From PCRC01 sp040384665 (GTDB taxonomy: Bacteria > Pseudomonadota > Gammaproteobacteria > Burkholderiales > Burkholderiaceae_C), in NCBI GenBank assembly GCA_040384665.1, contig JAZKIY010000009.1, positions 124,001 to 188,000 of the forward strand: 64,000 bases of DNA. Reading direction: 5' to 3'. Shown piece by piece: positions 61,301 to 64,000 of this stretch (position 1 is the stretch's first letter; each line of letters starts with the position of its first letter). The notes under the pieces were generated by a model. That model ran no database searches. It had not been told where the DNA came from and was given only the letters and a program-made list of their open reading frames with translations. The translations under genes were made by a program, and so were the position numbers.

Positions 61301-62736
61301 CCGGCGCTGAAGTCTTGACCATCGTTGGTGCTGTGACCCTGACGGAAGCTCAACTCGAAGGCTTTGGTACATTGAACGCAGTCGGTGGTGCTGATACGGT
61401 CACGCTGACCGCTGCCAACGGCAACGGTCAAGTGACGGGCAATGCCGCTGTCGAGTCTTTCGTCTTGAACGACGCTTTCACCTTCACGCTGGGTGGCGCT
61501 GCACAAAACGTGACTGGTAATGCTGCTCAAAACCAGACTGTGGTTGTTACCGCTAACCCAACAGGCGTTTTGAACGGTGGCGCTGGTGGTACGGATACGC
61601 TGCAAGTGGTTGGTGCTGTGATCAATTTGGCAGCCAACGCAGCCAACATCTCTGGCTTCGAGACCCTTGATGTTGGTGGTGCTGCAAGTGCCAGCGATGT
61701 GAGCTTGACGCTGGCCCAGCACAATGGTTTCACCACCATCACAGCCACTGGCAACAACGACAACATCAACCTGACCACGGGTGGTACTGCCACGGGTGCC
61801 AGCTTGATCAACTCGTACATCTTGAATGCCGGATTCGCGTCGTTCACGGTTGGTTCAGCAAGTCAAGACGTTACGGGCGACGTGGCGAACGACCAGTTTG
61901 TGATTCTTGATGGCTTGACCAGCACCAACGCTCAGGTTTTGAACGGTGGTGCGGGCGGGAACGATACGCTGTCGCTGCGTAATGGTGCGAACGTGTCGCT
62001 TGCTGCCGTGAATGAGTTTGAGGTGCTGAACGTTGTCAATAGTGTCACGCTGTCTTACGCTCAATACGATGCAGTTGACGGCACGGCAGCTGGTGTCACC
62101 GGTGCTGGCGCAACCGATCAAATCACACTGACGTCTAGCGGCAATGACATCGACACCGATGCAAACATTGAAACGTACGTACTGGCAAATGGCAACGACA
62201 CTATCTTCGCTGACGATGGCGACTTCACTGGCACCATCAACATTAGCAGCGGTGGTGCTGATGTCATTGACCTTGACAATAACGGAATCATTGATAACGT
62301 TTTGGCCGGAGTCTTCACTGGCTTCATTACTGTGACTGGCTTCACAGCCGGTGTAGCAGCAGGTAACGACGATTTCAACTTGGACTTTGGTAATAGTGGT
62401 GGTGACTACATTACGATCACAACCCTCGGTTTTGATCTGACAGGTGGTGACAGTAATGACAACCAAATTCTTGAACTCCAGATTGGCACCGTTTCAAGTT
62501 TGACCGACGTAAATGCTGTTCGTACGTTCATTGCTGATGCAATCGATGACACTGCCAACGTAGGCTCAATCGAAGCTGCAGTGGTCTTGTATAACCTCGC
62601 AGGTGATGCTGGAATTTACGCGGTTAGCTTTGCTGGTAACAACGGCGATATCGGCAACGGTGACTTCACCATTGAATTGGTTGGTGTCGTCAATAACGTT
62701 GGTGTTAACAACTTTATTGCTAGCAACTTCGTTTGA
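55399..62736 (+). CDS. Giant RTX/S-layer-like protein, type I secreted
   Basis: A 2445-residue protein dominated by Thr, Ala, Asn, Asp, Gly and Val. It has no cysteine that I can find and very few lysines, as in S-layer proteins such as RsaA. Residues about 5-165 are a DUF4214-like domain with two GRxxD-type motifs (19-27 and 95-107). Beta-strand repeats follow. RTX calcium-binding nonapeptides (GGxGxDxLx) occur at about 1234-1272 and 1874-1925, with scattered GAGNDT units elsewhere. Three tandem modules of about 120 residues span 1975-2330. There is no N-terminal signal; the C-terminus (FTIELVGVVNNVGVNNFIASNFV-like end) suits type I export. A GGAGAG ribosome-binding site is at 55388. Confidence 0.88.
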   Translation: MAIGDYTNVLQQFYISYFGRPADPIGLQSAAQALSNAGAPTTTQGLVTSYATNATVRTLIDNFGNSAESAALYGSVTTPDTITNFVTQIYLNVLDRQPDLAGLLYWSGEISSGRLIPSRVALTILDAATRTPDAQTVANKLAVANNFTTNLDTVAEINAYSGNVAAGLARDMLSNVDSTTNVTAFQPNVLQTIVNIVNGAGTAGAFTLTNGTDVASANVFNAPQLFTPGGNDRINSLQDEDRLTGTGTNPTLNVTLGTPNDNGGSIITPVLSGIATINAAFTSSTAGLELDLQDSTGVTTVNVTRVSSGGATIDNLTSTATTLSVVNSADKANVSLLYRNNQIAGTTDAVNLTLDNDNIGTLTVGRTNNVVAGDPLNQIDTLTINTVGSSTGIDVLDTRSVDNQNIQINAGANLTVLALSSPGGIQRIGVAGAANVTLGAVGSDAGFVLAGGTHTGNLTVNISNADQDGTASFTTGFGNDVVTSNGLLGDLFTNAGTDTVTVTGDVLTNGAVTGSISTGDGADTVVVTGSLAGTVAGGASVSTGAGNDTVTVGVPAPKGTDANSGIDLTANLTIARAGGTFGEEAVLDTGDGDDTVTITGTTAGDTGGGADADALGSLITLGAGNDTLNVNLINQEATGTLFAGEVNGGTGTNTLSIVATNSVGAVVAVDATDPDRVVGFQTLNLTSSQAIDEELAANIKAANAALTVVVNDGDDDNANGSTVGAGEVSNSETADFDADINEFTGLTAINLENQAGVINATPEEFSVPQRFAGDAATYTVRNLAGTEAVTLTTVEAITSVANRGLIGATVTDDLIADATLNVSLANDAGAADTIAVTIAGAGDVAINDINASNGPGTADDGETENLTLTINGPASRSIILADDNFEGALRLQGNTTGTITVGAVVAAGSAVNTANAVDASTIVSTLTGNVNITVADEANYNITTAGGNDVVNLLNDTVNVSDTIDLGAGTNRIIINNDLRGNTNADADESFNNLRNIQELEIRGFAANQFTLPGSSPAVIEVTLDDDAQTTGISRVILALDAGAAEPNVDLDIGVDFTNNLVIDLAAESSTIDIDNDANVNTVVNVNADQATAALVGDADINFTDAGTGTVTLNITTDDDSSQFIGVGGDVDLTVQDGDIDVINLIDGTSTARAVAGAATAQTTISLNLDASYGPVGGVLTVNASSINDDDLDANNDGDLLDAGDIDDNQTVVINAGAADYRVNVTGSQLTDQIVGSNFNDTIDGQAGLDIIIGGLGADSITGGAGPDFFGYNSAAESNSVTTDTITDFATGSDSLFLALNSEVGGLPAVVNASGFANVASTGLGDDSLTGTVGNRVVGDSFYASGDGRLAIDVDGDGDITGANDYVINIGSAVNAGDIRLAITGSNNAGVADTIRGGVGADTIAAGAGNDRIVYVGSLTTADVNGYIVAGSAAAVGIDADVAKVLSYSELLTARAQSEIGVNTTGQFPTELGESLDGGAGNDTLDVFGTANLSLVNNGNSLQVEAVVGHSNITMTEVQFAALNSFTFNGNNAHVLNIIDSNGNGTTPVLNINVVNVGANSTLDFNLISTAGAVVNATPAYNLTGSAADLLALPAGAVADAGTVTVNGPVTVAEAQSLFALDPTINYNIVDNANNVGAAIADPAVVQSTTLTVSGGFTTVAATRAIVADAGFQGASSFSVQDTGANIASIVVPGDAALNASVTGYNAEPVDAITLTIAQFQNFGNRLSDANDIVSINGTAVADTLVFNHATTQTPVRVSLGEESGTPDTITVQGGGEVRLTFTSADVGNTNALDGNNDANEDGGLAVRYQLENGGGTPTGVAHRFEDENITFDGRASGTKFDVRDLPSGTARGVFDVVTLGSSVGDNVAGTTSDDYINGGAGNDTLTGGTGFDFLVGGAGDDLLNVAAADNNERTDIIGGGGEDTVAVAGGVTVGASSAWDLGAGIADTVSLATGTNIAAVNGGAAITGAEVLTIVGAVTLTEAQLEGFGTLNAVGGADTVTLTAANGNGQVTGNAAVESFVLNDAFTFTLGGAAQNVTGNAAQNQTVVVTANPTGVLNGGAGGTDTLQVVGAVINLAANAANISGFETLDVGGAASASDVSLTLAQHNGFTTITATGNNDNINLTTGGTATGASLINSYILNAGFASFTVGSASQDVTGDVANDQFVILDGLTSTNAQVLNGGAGGNDTLSLRNGANVSLAAVNEFEVLNVVNSVTLSYAQYDAVDGTAAGVTGAGATDQITLTSSGNDIDTDANIETYVLANGNDTIFADDGDFTGTINISSGGADVIDLDNNGIIDNVLAGVFTGFITVTGFTAGVAAGNDDFNLDFGNSGGDYITITTLGFDLTGGDSNDNQILELQIGTVSSLTDVNAVRTFIADAIDDTANVGSIEAAVVLYNLAGDAGIYAVSFAGNNGDIGNGDFTIELVGVVNNVGVNNFIASNFV
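61326..62390 (+). repeat. Three tandem ~120-residue modules in the S-layer gene
   Basis: Modules begin at about 61326, 61690 and 62038. Each opens with a VTLTEAQ / VSLTLAQ / VTLSYAQ motif. In the first two, this is followed by a beta-rich segment with a GNAxND-like turn, then VLNGGAGGxDTL and a closing FETLDV/FEVLNV. The third module diverges in its second half. The DNA copies have drifted, so the repeat is seen only at protein level. Confidence 0.65.
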
Positions 62737-62777
62737 TATGATTCGTTAGAACGCTGATTTAAAGCGTTAATCTAGAA

Positions 62778-62807
62778 CCCGCCACCTGAAAAGGTGGCGG
62801 GTTTTTT
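62778..62807 (+). terminator. Strong terminator after the S-layer gene
   Basis: CCCGCCACC (62778-62786), loop TGAAAA, GGTGGCGGG (62793-62801), then six T (62802-62807). The 9-bp stem is perfect and GC-rich. It separates the S-layer gene from the SapC-family gene, as in other S-layer loci where the structural gene needs its own abundant transcript. Confidence 0.95.
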
Positions 62808-62828
62808 CATGATGAAGGTTCAGAAAAA

Positions 62829-63656
62829 ATGACCAAATACATACCTGTATCTACCCAAAGCGTTGGGCTACGCACTTGGAGCCGATATAGCAATTACAAA
62901 TTTGCGGACGGGGCCACGTTATTGCCTGCATTGGTACCTGAACTACCAAAATTGATGCCGCACTATGTGCTGGTTTTTGCAACCGAGCCAGACGCAACGC
63001 TGGGGTTGATGGTGCTCACTGGCTTGCTGCCCAACCGCAACGCCTACCTCAGTGCCCAAAACAGATGGGTGGTGCCGTACGTGCCAGCGGTGTTGCGCGG
63101 TTATCCATTCAAGCTTGGTACCTTGCCCGGCGAACAAAAGAGCCGCGCCTTGTTTGTTGATGAAGCCAGTGGTTTATTGGCGCCCCAGGGCGAAGCCGAA
63201 GCGTTTTTTGACGATGCCGGCCAGCCGAGCGCCGCGCTGAAACAGGTGTTGGAGTTTCTCGGTGACCTTGACGCGCAGCACGATCTCACTCAACGTGCAG
63301 TTGGCGCACTGCACAGTGCTGGTGTGCTGGAGGCATGGCCGCTGAAGTTAGCGTTGACAGACAATTCACTTGGTGCTGTGGCCGGTTCCAAGTCCACCAA
63401 ACATGTGGACGGATTGTGGCGTGTGAGCAAGAAAGCACTGGACGCGCTGGCGCCCGACGCGCTGGCCTCGCTGCGCGACCAGGGGGCGCTGGCGGTGGCG
63501 TATGCCCAGCTGTTCTCCATGGCGCAATTGGAAAATCTGGTGGCGCTGGTGCAGCGCTTGGCCCAACCCACCTCGCCCAAGGCGGCGTCGGTCAACGGCT
63601 TGCCGGCCGCAACCGCATTTCAGCTGCCACAAAGCGACACTTTGAAGTTCAGTTGA
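62829..63656 (+). CDS. SapC-family protein
   Basis: A 275-residue protein matching the SapC family, first seen in the Campylobacter fetus S-layer (sap) locus. Typical features are the N-terminal WSRYSNYKFADGATLLPALVPEL and the NRNAYLSAQNRWVVPYVPAVLRGYPF segment near residue 70. These are followed by ALFVDEASGLL near 106. It has no signal peptide or membrane helix. Its biochemical role is unknown, but it is encoded next to a giant S-layer-like gene here, which fits the family context. It starts 22 bp after the terminator, so low-level read-through or its own promoter must serve it. Confidence 0.85.
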   Translation: MTKYIPVSTQSVGLRTWSRYSNYKFADGATLLPALVPELPKLMPHYVLVFATEPDATLGLMVLTGLLPNRNAYLSAQNRWVVPYVPAVLRGYPFKLGTLPGEQKSRALFVDEASGLLAPQGEAEAFFDDAGQPSAALKQVLEFLGDLDAQHDLTQRAVGALHSAGVLEAWPLKLALTDNSLGAVAGSKSTKHVDGLWRVSKKALDALAPDALASLRDQGALAVAYAQLFSMAQLENLVALVQRLAQPTSPKAASVNGLPAATAFQLPQSDTLKFS

Positions 63657-63661
63657 GCGTT

Positions 63662-63676
63662 TTGGCGTTGCGCCAA
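63662..63676 (+). terminator. Weak hairpin after the SapC-family gene
   Basis: TTGGCG, TTG loop, CGCCAA, followed after several bases by T-rich sequence. A 6-bp stem with delayed Ts makes this only a possible terminator. Confidence 0.4.
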
Positions 63677-63690
63677 TGTATTTTGGGCTG

Positions 63691-63764
63691 TTTTTTAAAC
63701 CAAATTGGGCCTCAGCCCTAGTGAAACCTTGCATTCATGCTATTCAATTGGTAGCATTTGTGCG
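63691..63764 (+). repeat. Dispersed AT-rich repeat, copy B
   Basis: TTTTTTAAACC, then GGGCCTCAGCCCTAG, GAAACC and the inverted pair GCTA/TAGC around CAATTGG. It aligns with the element at 2658-2716 over about 55 bases and, inverted, with 24205-24262. Confidence 0.6.
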
Positions 63765-63988
63765 TGGCATTTTTTTGCAATGGGTGGCGCCGCAGCGGGG
63801 GTTGGCAAGATGGAAGTAACGCCCGCTTGTGTGACTTAATTGGCGCATGGCACCGTGTACTGGCAGGGGTAATACCCAGCGTTCGATATGGCTTTGCCGA
63901 ATGCTTCATGGCAAAATCATCGCGTACTAAAGTTCAACCGGCAGCGGCGGCGCACGGTTAGAAATTCATTCAATAGACAGAGGATTCC

Positions 63989-64000
63989 ATGGCAACTACC
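63989..64000 (+). CDS. Start of a further gene, cut by the window end
   Basis: ATG at 63989 followed by codons for Ala-Thr-Thr, preceded by AGAGG (63978-63982) at a good ribosome-binding distance. Only four codons are visible, so the product is unknown. Confidence 0.5.

Larger units (their letters stand above)
63657..63988. other. 332-bp intergenic region, no convincing gene
   Basis: This gap holds a hairpin just after the SapC-family stop and a dispersed repeat copy (63691-63764). The last 200 bp lead into the start of a further gene. A 67-codon reading frame at 63758-63961 has no recognisable product or ribosome-binding site. Confidence 0.6.

Noticed and set aside
63758..63961. 67-codon open frame near the window end
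   Set aside because: It has no ribosome-binding site, no recognisable domain and overlaps the dispersed repeat.
1..64000. tRNA or rRNA genes, CRISPR arrays, insertion sequences, prophage, replication origin
   Set aside because: I found no cloverleaf-like intergenic segment, no regularly spaced direct repeats, no transposase or phage genes and no DnaA-box cluster.

Overview
The window is a high-GC, tightly packed stretch of bacterial chromosome with no tRNA, rRNA, phage, insertion sequence or CRISPR array that I can see. The gene families point to a betaproteobacterium of the order Burkholderiales, most likely a Comamonadaceae member. These include fused isobutyryl-CoA mutase, TRAP transporters, CaiB-type CoA transferase, PHA granule proteins, a DUF6352-like protein and a FecR/DUF6600 protein. 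Short AT-rich interspersed repeats containing an AGCCCTAG core fit the same group. The taxonomic call is an inference from gene content; no 16S gene is present.

Region 1 (1-19.2 kb) is mainly housekeeping and metabolism. It holds a membrane-anchored class-III aminotransferase divergent from a phosphatidylserine decarboxylase, a secreted FecR/DUF6600 protein, and an icmF plus acyl-CoA synthetase operon facing an AraC-type regulator. These are followed by CorA, PPK2, a TRAP transporter operon (dctP-dctQ-dctM), a rhodanese and CoaX.

Region 2 (19.2-30.7 kb) is rich in storage-lipid functions. It has a wax ester synthase/DGAT, an acyl-CoA-binding protein, a family III CoA transferase, a PHA-system protein, a phasin, a TetR regulator and a 661-residue two-domain fatty acyl-CoA reductase. 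Reductase plus WS/DGAT is a complete acyl-CoA to wax ester route, so the organism probably makes wax esters as well as PHA.

Region 3 (30.8-63.7 kb) is a cell-surface island. It contains dTDP-L-rhamnose genes (rfbBDAC), a type I secretion system (ABC, HlyD, TolC), GDP-D-rhamnose genes (rmd-gmd), and an ABC-type O-polysaccharide exporter (wzm-wzt) with four glycosyltransferase genes. It ends with a 2445-residue, apparently cysteine-free, RTX/S-layer-like protein, a strong terminator and a SapC-family gene. Secretion genes, O-polysaccharide genes and a giant secreted protein together resemble the Caulobacter S-layer arrangement, in which smooth LPS anchors the layer.

Inside region 3 lies what looks like a self-contained cAMP circuit. 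It consists of a membrane CHASE2 adenylate cyclase (translationally coupled to a putative outer-membrane barrel protein), a Crp-family regulator that keeps the cAMP-binding and DNA-recognition motifs, and two near-identical 22-bp CRP-type palindromes. One palindrome lies upstream of a FecR-domain gene (50039-50060) and the other upstream of the S-layer gene (55258-55279). This is the most interesting hypothesis in the window.
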